From positions 35,530,484-35,594,483 of the forward strand of contig CM062291.1 of the NCBI GenBank assembly GCA_031216915.1: a stretch of DNA of 64,000 nt, given 5' to 3'. The notes under the pieces are model-generated. The model had not been told where the DNA came from. It was given only the letters and a program-made list of their open reading frames with translations, and did not search any database. Below, piece after piece: positions 11,246-21,211 of this stretch. The DNA comes from Pictodentalium vernedei (taxonomy: Eukaryota > Mollusca > Scaphopoda > Dentaliida > Dentaliidae). The translations under genes and the position numbers were made by a program. Each line of letters begins with the position of its first letter. Within the stretch, counting starts at the first letter, position 1.

Positions 11246-13004
11246 CTGTGAAAATAAACAAGAAAAAAATTTCTCACAAAGTTATCAAAAGAGCAGAATC
11301 TTGTGATATTCTTCATTTTTTGCCCCCAAACCATAACTTATGACCTAGTTTTGGAATGAAGAGTTCAATCCAATGAGGAGTGAAAAGCTGTTTGTGAGAC
11401 AAAAAATAACGAGAGCAAGTGCAATGCCATGGAATGGTCAATTCACCACCTCCTAAATCAAACAAGGGCAATAACTCACAAATAAATACTTGGACATAGC
11501 TGGTTTGTAATGCCTTCATGATATTATCACCACAAAGCCATATATTAAATAAGGAAAAAAAGTCTTGAACATATTTCTTTGATGTGATGACAACAAATGG
11601 AAATGCGGTTACAAGAATTTCTAAGCCCATCTAGGGCAATAACTCTTGAAAATATACTTGAACAGAGCTGGTTTGCAATCCCATTTATGATTTTATCAAA
11701 AAGCTACATATTATATTTGGGAAAAACATTTTGGTTTTTCTTTTAGAAGTCAAAATAAGAAATGAGGGAGGAAAGAAAGATGGATGGAAGGAAGGAAGGA
11801 TGGGCGGAACCCATTACTATATCCCCCTCCCACTACGTGGTATGGGTAATAATGCCAAGGATGGACATACCCCCATGCCCATCATCAATAGATGCCCAAC
11901 ACCAATACACCTACCACTCAATCTCACCAACAGAGGAGATTAACACTTAGGGTACCCTCTGTGGCATGGCAACACTATTTGAACAAACTGAATTGACATA
12001 TGATAAGGAAGAGGCATATCAAATTTGGTTCAATCGGTCTGGTAGTTTTTAAGAAGTTGCTAATGTAAAGTTAACAATGCAGGCCTGGCATTCTGAAAAA
12101 TGCAGGAGGGCAAAAAATCGCTCTCCTCAATCAGCTTAGGAGAGCAATTAGCTTTACACAGCATTTTAAGTATCCAGTTGAACGAACTCATTGAAACTGA
12201 AACCAACAGACTATTACATCAGTGATTTTATTAACTTTACTAAGGTAAAGCGAAATCTCTTGGACATCTAGATGTCACACTCAACAACCGAACACACACT
12301 TGACAAGACCTGTGTGTATACCCAGACCTGTTGTCCAAGAAAGTCATACCCCTACCACTACCACCTTCAACCCCCCAAAGGGGGTTGAAGGTGGTAGTGG
12401 TAGGCGTATGACTTTCTTGGACAACAGGTCTGCTTGAATCTACAGTCACATCCTGGTGCAAGTGCTTCAAGTGACAGGATAGTAGTAATGGTAGTATATT
12501 ATAGTGTCAATATTCCTTGAATAATTACCCCTCAAACTGTGATGTCAGTTGTTGAACTTGAAACTGACAGAAAAAAAAATATTGCTGTGACCCATTTTGC
12601 TTCAAATGATTGCAACTGTGTTTGGGTATGGTTGCAGCCATTACCTTTTACTACTAAACCACTTTCAAAATGAAATTACATGATGTTATGTGACATCGAA
12701 GTTAAATTGCATTTTTGCTTTACAACAAAAATTTAATGTGAGCATAATACATGTAATCTCAATCATCCCAGACCAAAATATTTAGGAGGGCAATTTTTCG
12801 CTCTCCTTAATTCTTTCAGGAGGGCACTAAGGAGAGCTAAAAAATCGCTCTCCTGAAATTGCCAAGCCTGACAATGGACATAGGATGGATGGTTGGGCAA
12901 CAAATGGATGGAAAGCAAGCAGTAAGGCTCCCAATGAGGTTCGCACAGGTGATCTGAAAATGAAAATGAGATGAAGAAAGAGTTCAGCAGAATGTTGCAA
13001 TTAC
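11246..13004. other. UBR5 intron between exons 13005-13127 and 11122-11245
   Basis: No coding exon seen. It contains a large palindrome (12323-12432), an array-tail-like sequence at 11640-11830 ending in GGAAGGAAGGATGGGCGGA, and copies of an aggagggcaa...cgctctcct inverted motif at about 12105-12150 and 12783-12860. Confidence 0.6.
12323..12432. repeat. Near-perfect 110-bp palindrome
   Basis: Arms of about 52 bp begin CAGACCTGTTGTCCAAGAAA and continue through CTACCACTACCACCTTCAAC; the right arm is their exact complement except for one mismatch. The spacer is about 6 bp (CCAAAG). No terminal repeat family or duplication is evident. Confidence 0.9.
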
Positions 13005-13127
13005 CTGAATCAGTATCCTTATTTGATGTTGAAATACACATTGCAATACAGGTGTGTAAAATATTTCTGTTACCATCACAATGTTCTTTTACAATATCCT
13101 GAATCATTTTCTGGGAACTTGAGGAAC
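13005..13127 (-). CDS. UBR5: UBR5 exon (CDGNRNILH segment)
   Basis: A 123-bp exon (2 + 40 codons + 1) with a ttcag acceptor and a gtaatt donor. It encodes SSSSQKMIQDIVKEHCDGNR followed by NILHTCIAMCISTSNKDTDS. CDGNRNILHACVSVCFPTSNKET is a hallmark of UBR5, and this is the single most recognisable UBR5 motif in the window. The final G joins AT of the next exon to form Asp. The translated region extends as an open frame past the donor only by chance. Confidence 0.96.
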
Positions 13128-13511
13128 CTGAAATACATTTTAAATCTAAAAGGTGCATCAACAGTCATGCCAACAGGTCTTTGGATAAGTCTAATTTGGG
13201 CACAAAGGCAAATATGGATGTGGCCTGAATGGTTGGGGAAAAAGCACTGGTATTTTCTTCTTCTTGGCATTTGTTTTAGGTCCCCCGTTTTAAAATGCTA
13301 GTTTACAACCCCTTGTTATAGGTCTTGACCATTATCGCTGGTTCCCTACCACCACCCTTTCACCTAAGTTTACTCGACTAACTCGAGAAATATTCTTAGT
13401 TTCCCAGTGTCGAGCCAAAGGTCTATTTGAATGTAAATTACGCATGGCATTAACTGAGAAATGCCACAAACATGAATATAATAGATCTCTAGCTTTAAGT
13501 GCATGGTCATA

Positions 13512-13600
13512 TGGAATTCGCCACAAAAAAAAGCAATCACCGTCGACAGTGTCGTATACGACATTGTCGACGTCGATTGCTTTTCTAAGGCGTACTCCAT
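13512..13600. repeat. Palindrome with CGTCGACA core
   Basis: Nested inverted sequences: ATGGAATtCGCC / GGCGTACTCCAT at the edges, AAAAAAGCAATC / GATTGCTTTT inside, and ACcGTCGACAGTGTCGTATACG with its complement at the centre. Probably a small MITE; no clear target duplication. Confidence 0.75.
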
Positions 13601-13968
13601 GTTTTTTTTTTAAAAATTATTTATCTGTTGCATTGTTTGCTTCAAAGGTAAGCTCTAAGCAATATTACAAGCATCAGGGAAACCTGGATGAACTATATAT
13701 TGCTGAAACACTGCAAAACTTTGGAAAAAGTTTCAAACTCCACATAATTTGGGCACAATTATCTTATTTGGGCACAGTGTTTACCATCGTTAGTTGGGAA
13801 GAATTTAAAGGCCTGCATGCCAAGCTTTTAAAGGGTTAAAAGTGTGGGTGTCACTTTGAGGATAATATCATATGGGGCATTGATGGCCTTTCTGAGCATT
13901 ATGATGAATGCATATTTGAAATTGAGCTGAAAATAAAGAATTGTTAGCGAGAGAGTAAGCCATAACTA

Positions 13969-14133
13969 TTAACCCTTTACCCAACGCAAAAGATTTCAAA
14001 GTTTATTATTTTAATTATTGTTCTTTAAAATTGGAAAAAAAAATTTCCAATTGAACCATATCATGTGATCCGTTACTTGAACGAGCTTGTTCCAATGAGG
14101 GGGTCATATGATATGGCTTTGTTGAAATCTCTG
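13969..14133. mobile_element. Family A MITE, outer copy, left part
   Basis: It starts TTAACCCTTTACCCAACGCA, with the hairpin stem CCATATCATGTGA...TCATATGATATGG at about 14056-14120. It is cut at 14133 by a second family A MITE. Its matching right end is probably 24920-24995, which ends GGTAAGGGGTTAA after a decayed GATGCGGCCGA block. Confidence 0.65.
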
Positions 14134-14316
14134 TAACCCTTTACCCAACGCAGACGATATCAAAATTTATTAATTTAAATATCATTTTTTTATTTTTTTC
14201 GAAAAAGTTCAACAAAACCATATCATGTGACCCCTGACTGGAATGAGCTCGATGAGCTCATTCCAAAGAAGAGTCACAGGATATGGTTTTGTTGAAATTT
14301 TTCGAAAAGTTAAAAA
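14134..14316. mobile_element. Family A MITE, inner copy, left part
   Basis: It starts TAACCCTTTACCCAACGCAG and carries a hairpin (about 14211-14297, stem CCATATCATGTGACCCCTGAC-like). The sequence breaks off into the DIRS 3' inverted repeat at about 14317 and resumes at 24851 with TTTTTTCAGCTGCTGAATCTG, ending GTTGGGTAAAGGGTTAA at 24919. Confidence 0.8.
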
Positions 14317-14535
14317 ATTTATAGTAATTTATATATTTTTTATACTTACCAATGACCCAGACTTAGCTGGTGCTAACTCTAACAAAACCAGGGCCAAACA
14401 CAAATTTTGCCCCCAATCCCCCAAATTTGCATCCAAAACAAAAAGAAATCATGTCCTAAAGGACCTCCATACTACGCCTCTACTGCGCATGCGCAGTGAC
14501 GCAGACGTCCCGAAATTGGCGCCAATTATCATTCT
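14317..14535. repeat. DIRS copy 1, 3' inverted terminal repeat
   Basis: About 200 bp is inverted and near-identical to 24652-24850. It contains the palindrome CTGCGCATGCGCAGT and CCAATGACCCAGACTTAGCTG. The outermost TTTATAGTAATTTATATATT is unique to this end. Confidence 0.93.
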
Positions 14536-14610
14536 TACTGGCAGTGCCTGGTCAGCGCTATGTACTCAGCGGGGAGGCAAGAGTTCCCAACTCCAGGGAG
14601 GGCCATCCCC

Positions 14611-14692
14611 GTCTGGGTCATTGGTAAGTATAAAAAATATATAAATTACTATAAATTTTTTAACATTTTTATACTGTACCAATGACCCAGAC
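14611..14692. repeat. DIRS copy 1, internal complementary region
   Basis: The sequence GTCTGGGTCATTGGTAAGTA through ATAAATTTTTT is the exact complement of the outer 3' repeat edge. It is followed by TTTTTATACTGTACCAATGA, the complement of the outer 5' repeat edge. It thus spells the joined element ends, the template thought to restore termini through a circular intermediate in DIRS elements. Confidence 0.92.
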
Positions 14693-15289
14693 TTAGCTGA
14701 ATAGTAAACAGGCTGGACATAGGAAAATCCAATAAGCTCAACTATATAGTAAAGAGGTAACCCCTTAAGGAGAAAAGGAGTATTAGGCTTTACATGTATC
14801 TTTCTTATTTAATCTTAAATTAGAAAGATACACTACCCTTAATAATTGAGCACAATAACATTCATGTTCTCTATTAACATCCAGTATAACCCTTATACTA
14901 ATTATTTTTAAAGCAAGCCAATAAATAAAGTAGTCCAGAGAATTGAGACTCTTTATAGTCCTTTAAAAGTGTCCGAGTATTGTATATTAAAGCCCGTTTG
15001 ACGCTTGACATATACAAATGCTTCACACCGAGCTACACTTTAAAAATAAGACATGAATGAATTTAAACATTAATATTACACTTTAAAATCATCCCGGAAG
15101 CGACTCAGAAATACTGACTTGGAGGAGGCATTCCCTTGCTTTTCACTATAAAGCAGGTGACCTAAGGGAACACCCGCACCCCCCCCCCCCCCTTCCCCTT
15201 GCCCTGGGTCAAATAGCCCAGAGCGAAGAGGGCAGCCGGACGGAGTCACTGCCGGAACAGAAAGCCTGCATAACTATAGTTGCAACTGT

Positions 15290-16741
15290 TTAGTGGACGA
15301 CATTCTGAGCAACAGATAACGGACCTAAACAATGCAGGTCTCCAGAAATGGAGTCAATATTTCTGAGATAAAAATTCGTAAATGTGGATGGCTGAGACCA
15401 ATAAGCAGCCTTCATTAAATCTGTAATAGCAACACTATTAGCATAAGCCCAGGAAGTAGAAAGAGCTCTTACTTCATGAGCAGAAATCTTAAGCACAGAC
15501 TGCTGAGAAGAAGATAAATCTTCATAAGCAGTACGGATAGTTAACTGAATCCATCTAGCAATAGAATGGACTGAAATATCCTTTCTATTAGGCATCAAAG
15601 ACAGAAAGAAACGTTTCCGTCCCTTTCTGATAAACTGAGATCTCTGTTTATAGATACGTAATGCTCTAACAGGACAGAGTAAAGGCCTACGCCCGTCTGA
15701 AGACGGAAGAGCCTTAATAACAATAGGTTCCGGATATTTATTAGGAGCCTGATTCTTAGCTAAAAAATCCACATTAGTAGTGAAGGTGATAGTATTCCCA
15801 ACACTACGATAATGAGAATCATCCACCGAAAGTGCATGAAGCTCACTGACTCTTCTAGCAGAAGAGAAAGCTAAGAGAAAAGCTGTCTTATAAGATAAGA
15901 ATTTGAAATCTACTGTCCCAAGAGGTTCAAATGGCTTTTCCTTCAATTTAAGAAGAACCCAAGCTAAATTCCACTTAGGAATTAATCTAAGAGTTCTGGG
16001 TCTATTTATCGAAAAGTTTCTAACTAACTTCGATAAAGAGACATTAGATCCAATTTGTAAACTATCATGATGTGCATAGGTATCAGATAACATAGATCTA
16101 TAACCCTTTATAGTAACAGGCTGCAGTTTGATTTCGTCAAACAAGTATACTAGAAAGTTTGCAATGTCTGGTATAGAGGGATCGAATATATCTACAGAAT
16201 GATCCCTACACCAACGACGAAAAACCTTCCACTTAGCCGCATAGTTTAGCGAAGAGGAGGTCCTCCTACAGTTAGAAATCGCGTCCACTGCTCGTCCTGT
16301 AAAGTGCTTGCCATGCAAGAAGGACCGCACAACGGAAAAACGTGAAGGTTGAGACCTTGCGGGTTGTGATGGAGTTGGCGCGATTTCCCCTGCGAAAGAA
16401 GATCCTCCCGTGAAGGAAGCTTCCACGGTAGGTCCCACAACAGACACCTGAGTAGATTTATCCACGGTCTCTGTGGCGACAGAGATGCTACCAACAGAAT
16501 CTTGCATTGAGATTGTTTTATCTTTAGCAATACTTGTTGAATTAACGGCGCTGGAGGATACGCATATCCTATCATTCCGTCCCAAGGGATCGACAGAACG
16601 TCTACTGCAAATGCTCTTGGATCCGGACACGGAGACACATACGTCTGCAACTGATTGTTGAGATGTGTCGCAAATAAGTCTATCATTGGCCGTTCCCATT
16701 GGTAGCAAATCTGATTGAATACTTGTTTGTTGAGAGTCCAC
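15290..16741 (-). CDS. DIRS copy 1 tyrosine recombinase ORF (apparently intact)
   Basis: A 483-codon frame overlaps the 3' part of pol in another frame. The first ~130 residues are Ser/Thr rich and shadow pol; the recombinase proper starts near FSVVRSFLHGKHFTGRAVDA (about residue 135), with an N-terminal SAM-like helical domain (SSLNYAAKWKVFRRWC). Catalytic residues of the tyrosine recombinase family are visible: Arg in SSARRVSELHAL (about 294), HxxR in AHEVRALSTSWAY (about 419-422) and the nucleophile Tyr in FTNFYLRNI (about 455). It would cut and join element circles at the target. No stop or frameshift interrupts the domain, unlike copy 2. True start codon uncertain. Confidence 0.9.
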   Translation of the reverse strand: MDSQQTSIQSDLLPMGTANDRLICDTSQQSVADVCVSVSGSKSICSRRSVDPLGRNDRICVSSSAVNSTSIAKDKTISMQDSVGSISVATETVDKSTQVSVVGPTVEASFTGGSSFAGEIAPTPSQPARSQPSRFSVVRSFLHGKHFTGRAVDAISNCRRTSSSLNYAAKWKVFRRWCRDHSVDIFDPSIPDIANFLVYLFDEIKLQPVTIKGYRSMLSDTYAHHDSLQIGSNVSLSKLVRNFSINRPRTLRLIPKWNLAWVLLKLKEKPFEPLGTVDFKFLSYKTAFLLAFSSARRVSELHALSVDDSHYRSVGNTITFTTNVDFLAKNQAPNKYPEPIVIKALPSSDGRRPLLCPVRALRIYKQRSQFIRKGRKRFFLSLMPNRKDISVHSIARWIQLTIRTAYEDLSSSQQSVLKISAHEVRALSTSWAYANSVAITDLMKAAYWSQPSTFTNFYLRNIDSISGDLHCLGPLSVAQNVVH

Positions 16742-17777
16742 TCCGACGGCAACAAGCGACCTTTCGTGAAAGGGAGTCTGCTAGCACATTAAGATGACCC
16801 GGTATGTGACGGACCGAAAGAAGAACGTGATGTTCTAACGCAAACAGAAGGATTCTTTCCGTTAGATTGAACAACGGAACTGAATGAGTGCCTCCCTGAT
16901 TCCGTATATACGCCACTACTGTCGTATTGTCGGATAGGATTTGGACATGAGCATCGTGAATAATGTCCATCCAGTGACGTAACGCAAGCCAAATTGACAT
17001 CATTTCCTTGATGTTTATGTGCTTGCACAGGAATTGCGGATCCCAAAGACCCTGGCATCTCGAATCCGTTGGGATTAATGATGCACCCCAACCTGTTTGA
17101 CTGGCATCCGTCATAACGGTAAAACTCGGATCCGGCAACTGCAGCGGAACTCCTTGAGTTAACCACTGAATGTTTGCCCAAGTCTGAATCTCTTGTTTCA
17201 CTTGATCTGACAAGAGAACGTCCACATCGAGCGAATGAATTTTCACACTCCAATTCTGAGTCAGGAAAATTTGAAGAGGACGTGCGCGTAACCGCCCCAT
17301 CGGAATGAGATCCGCGGCGGCTCCGCACAGACCTATCAGTCTCATAAATTCTCTCGCCGTGACTTTGTCTGCGTGCAGACAATAGCGAGCGTAACAACTG
17401 ACTAATTTCGCTCTGGTTAACGGCAGACGAATGAGATTGTTGTGCGTCTCGAAGCTCATTCCCAGATGAGTGAATGACTTGGACGGCACCAGATCCGACT
17501 TCTCCTCGTTTACTATAAAACCGAGACGTCGGAGCAATAGAAGAAGATTCTGAACATCGTTCTGAAGCGTTAACTCGTTGCCGTACCTCTGAAGAATGTC
17601 GTCCAGGTAGGCCGACGTTTCCGCAGACGAATGAGCTCGGAAGTAGATCATTACCGAGTTCATTACCCGAGTGAAAGCCCAGGGTGCTAGATTCAATCCG
17701 AAGCACATCGCCCGGAATTGATACACCACTCCTAGGACTGCGAAGCGTAGATACTTTCGGAATGTCGGATGTACCAT
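16246..17777 (-). pseudogene. DIRS copy 1 pol, C-terminal part: RT palm, RNase H, methyltransferase-like (frameshifted)
   Basis: From 17777 the frame carries the second half of the reverse transcriptase: FGLNLAPWAFTRVMNSVM and the YLDDIL active site. RNase H follows, with Asp in VMTDASQTGWG, Glu in NIKEMMSIWLAL, Asp in ILSDNTTVVAYI and Asp in NVLADSLSR. After DSLSRK a one-base deletion relative to copy 2 (near 16765, acctttcgtg versus accctttccgtg-like) shifts the frame; the rest continues at 16246-16755 with IDLFATHLNNQ...YPPAPLI, the DIRS Dam-methyltransferase-like domain. A TAA codon just upstream replaces the Lys of the DLKDAYFHV motif, cutting off the RT N-terminus. Confidence 0.88.
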
Positions 17778-19432
17778 TTCGTGAAAGTACGCATCTTAGA
17801 GATCTATGCTCGTTGCATAATCGTTCACCCGAATACTCGCTCTGACCGATCGAATCGTCTCCATATAAAACTTCGGAGCGACGATCAGCTTGTTTATTCA
17901 GCTCAAATCTATGACTGGACGGAACGAGCCGTCTGGTTTCGGAACCAGAAACAGATGGCTGTAGAATCCCGGAGATTCCTGGTTTTCTACGACCTCTACC
18001 GCGTTCTTCATTAAAAGAGACTGCACCTCTGATAACAGAGCGTCTCTTTTCTGCGGATTTGACAGAAGATGAGTCCACTTTGGACTTCGAGTTAATGGAG
18101 GCTTTCGTTTGAAGGATATCTTTAGACCTTCCGAAGTCACTCCTCTCACCCAAGGGTCGTCCGTAATCGACGCCCATTCTTGTGAAAAGCTCGACAACCT
18201 TCCGCCAACCGGAACACGATAGAGGTTTAAGCCATCACCTCCTGGACCTGCGAGGCCTGCGGTAGGAGAAACCACGTCTTCCACGACCCGCACCTCGCCC
18301 CGTCGACCTCGGGGCGTCCGACCGATTATCCCGGCCTGAAGGACGTCCCGAACGAGAGTCGCTATCCTGACGGTCTCTCGAATAAGACCAAGAGGACGCA
18401 CTGGAACCTCTATAGGAACCTCTCTTGGGCGCATTAGACCCAGAAGTGCCTGTCTTATTCGTGTCTGCTGTATCCGACTTCCTAGGAGCAGATTTGAACA
18501 ACAGAGAATCCTTAGCTTTCTTTGTAATTTTATCATAAATAGCGGAAAGCTTGCCGTCAAAGAGAAGTTCTCCCGAGACCGAAGCGACTCTAAGAGAGTT
18601 CTTCACCTTAGAATCCACTAGTGTGGATGTAGCTAGGGCTGCGTCACGTCTAACCAACTCCAGATTTGCCACTGAAAGGGCGGAGTTACACGTGGAATAA
18701 GCTACTGCCCTTGAAAGAAGTCTTAAAGAGGATTGTATATCCTGAAACTCTTTCCCCTGAAGGCGCAGTGATAACGCCTTAGTAAGGTGATCTGCGTAAG
18801 ATAAGGCATCTAAATTGGCTCTGTTAGACGCAATAGCTGTTTCCAACACCGCGGTTGGAATAGAAGCTGACGACGGTAATGATAGCTCTAAGTCTTCCGC
18901 CTCGTCGTCCATACGCAGAGGAACTCTCGGTATACCCTGTCCTGCCGTATCGAATTTATTCCTTGCATTAATGAAAGGCAGGTTGAGAGTATTAGCGGAC
19001 AAGAAACCTGCTTTCCCCGTCCTGGAAGCAAGTTTAAATATAGCGTCGTTCAATAATTCAAATGTTCTTGCAACATTATTGGACTGCGACGGAAACTTGG
19101 GAGCGATGTCCCTGAACCGCTCAAAAAATTCAGAGTCCAATGACGCTATAATTCTCTTGTCCGGAAGCGCAGCAGTCTGGCCCGACGGAACAACTTGAGG
19201 GAGAAAGTGCCGGATGAAGTCCACGGCAGCTTTATGTTGTTCCGAAAGGGATAACTCCAAGTCATCCGTATCCCTTTCACCATCCGGTCGGACCTCATGA
19301 TGTTCCCGGTCGTCCGCCCCCGATGCTTCGGCGGAGCGTACCGACCCAGCGCCGTCGGATAATTCTCGATCCGACACCGTTTCTGTCGGTTGCTGGGATG
19401 CTGCGATAAGCTGTGCTATCTGCACAAGAATG
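17716..19432. repeat. Gag/pol tandem unit 1 of 3 (1717 bp)
   Basis: The 1717-bp segment spans the 3' part of gag and the 5' part of pol and is repeated head to tail. The boundary word AATTGATACACC occurs at 17716, 19433 and 21150. This unit has its own nonsense change in pol (TGG to TGA in the DLSWIN motif, ending the frame at 17898). Confidence 0.95.
17898..18560 (-). pseudogene. DIRS copy 1 pol N-terminus, unit 1 (nonsense)
   Basis: Overlaps the gag C-terminus in another frame, as in other DIRS elements. It encodes the linker and the RT fingers: FYSHLFLVPKPDGSFRPVID, then stops because TGG in SWINKL has become TGA. Confidence 0.82.
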
Positions 19433-19494
19433 AATTGATACACCACTCCTAGGACTGCGAAGCGTAGATACTTTCGGAATGTCGGATGTACCAT
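18235..19494 (-). pseudogene. Chimeric RT/gag ORF across tandem junction 1
   Basis: A 419-codon open frame created by the duplication: an RT strand (MVHPTFRKYLRFAVLGVVYQF-like) runs directly into the middle of gag at IAQLIAASQQPTETV and continues to the gag C-terminus, an Arg/Ser/Gly-rich tail ending RRPRRSRR. Gag C-terminal features: FFERFRDIAPKFPSQSNN, SYADHLTKALSLRLQ and basic RG-rich repeats suited to nucleic-acid binding. Unlikely to be a functional protein. Confidence 0.85.
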
Positions 19495-21149
19495 GACGTG
19501 AAAGTACGCATCTTAGAGATCTATGCTCGTTGCATAATCGTTCACCCGAATACTCGCTCTGACCGATCGAATCGTCTCCATATAAAACTTCGGAGCGACG
19601 ATCAGCTTGTTTATCCAGCTCAAATCTATGACTGGACGGAACGAGCCGTCTGGTTTCGGAACCAGAAACAGATGGCTGTAGAATCCCGGAGATTCCTGGT
19701 TTTCTACGACCTATACCGCGTTCTTCATTAAAAGAGACTGCACCTCTGATAACAGAGCGTCTCTTTTCTGCGGATTTGACAGAAGATGAGTCCACTTTGG
19801 ACTTCGAGTTAATGGAGGCTTTCGTTTGAAGGATATCTTTAGACCTTCCGAAGTCACTCCTCTCACCCAAGGGTCGTCCGTAATCGACGCCCATTCTTGT
19901 GAAAAGCTCGACAACCTTCCGCCAACCGGAACACGATAGAGGTTTAAGCCATCACCTCCTGGACCTGCGAGGCCTGCGGTAGGAGAAACCACGTCTTCCA
20001 CGACCCGCACCTCGCCCCGTCGACCTCGGGGCGTCCGACCGATTATCCCGGCCTGAAGGACGTCCCGAACGAGAGTCGCTATCCTGACGGTCTCTCGAAT
20101 AAGACCAAGAGGACGCACTGGAACCTCTATAGGAACCTCTCTTGGGCGCATTAGACCCAGAAGTGCCTGTCTTATTCGTGTCTGCTGTATCCGACTTCCT
20201 AGGAGCAGATTTGAACAACAGAGAATCCTTAGCTTTCTTTGTAATTTTATCATAAATAGCGGAAAGCTTGCCGTCAAAGAGAAGTTCTCCTGAGACCGAA
20301 GCGACTCTAAGAGAGTTCTTCACCTTAGAATCCACTAGTGTGGATGTAGCTAGGGCTGCGTCACGTCTAACCAACTCCAGATTTGCCACTGAAAGGGCGG
20401 AGTTACACGTGGAATAAGCTACTGCCCTTGAAAGAAGTCTTAAAGAGGATTGTATATCCTGAAACTCTTTCCCCTGAAGGCGCAGTGATAACGCCTTAGT
20501 AAGGTGATCTGCGTAAGATAAGGCATCTAAATTGGCTCTGTTAGACGCAATAGCTGTTTCCAACACCGCGGTTGGAATAGAAGCTGACGACGGTAATGAT
20601 AGCTCTAAGTCTTCCGCCTCGTCGTCCATACGCAGAGGAACTCTCGGTATACCCTGTCCTGCCGTATCGAATTTATTCCTTGCATTAATGAAAGGCAGGT
20701 TGAGAGTATTAGCGGACAAGAAACCTGCTTTCCCCGTCCTGGAAGCAAGTTTAAATATAGCGTCGTTCAATAATTCAAATGTTCTTGCAACATTATTGGA
20801 CTGCGACGGAAACTCGGGAGCGATGTCCCTGAACCGCTCAAAAAATTCAGAGTCCAATGACGCTATAATTCTCTTGTCCGGAAGCGCAGCAGTCTGGCCC
20901 GACGGAACAACTTGAGGGAGAAAGTGCCGGATGAAGTCCACGGCAGCTTTATGTTGTTCCGAAAGGGATAACTCCAAGTCATCCGTATCCCTTTCACCAT
21001 CCGGTCGGACCTCATGATGTTCCCGGTCGTCCGCCCCCGATGCTTCGGCGGAGCGTACCGACCCAGCGCCGTCGGATAATTCTCGATCCGACACCGTTTC
21101 TGTCGGTTGCTGGGATGCTGCGATAAGCTGTGCTATCTGCACAATAATG
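19433..21149. repeat. Gag/pol tandem unit 2 of 3 (1717 bp)
   Basis: Over 99% identical to unit 1 by eye. Its private changes include a TAG in the KNAV segment of pol at 19711 and a GAATAAT-type difference at the junction near 21145. The shared Lys-to-stop change in DLKDAYFHV is present, so that mutation predates the duplication. Confidence 0.95.
19711..20277 (-). pseudogene. DIRS copy 1 pol N-terminus, unit 2 (nonsense)
   Basis: Equivalent to 17898-18560 but ends earlier, after SLLMKNAV, at a private TAG codon; unit 1 has GTAGAGG here and unit 2 GTATAGG on the coding strand. The RT finger motif follows the stop. Confidence 0.82.
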
Positions 21150-21211
21150 AATTGATACACCACTCCTAGGACTGCGAAGCGTAGATACTTTCGGAATGTC
21201 GGATGTACCAT
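19952..21211 (-). pseudogene. Chimeric RT/gag ORF across tandem junction 2
   Basis: The same 419-codon chimera as at 18235-19494, differing by only a few residues (for example APEF for APKF and IIVQIAQ for ILVQIAQ at the junction). It documents that both tandem junctions are identical in frame. Confidence 0.85.

Noticed and set aside
11313-11630. 105-codon frame on the minus strand
   Set aside because: No family similarity, no conserved motif, lies inside an intron with array-like sequence.
13444-13839. 131-codon plus-strand frame
   Set aside because: Spans a palindrome (13512-13600) that explains part of the peptide; no recognisable domain.
16789-18177. 462-codon frame overlapping pol in DIRS copy 1
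   Set aside because: Not listed as a gene: low-complexity Ser/Arg-rich product in a different frame from clear RT/RNase H motifs. Kept as a finding only because copy 2 shows the same frame open.
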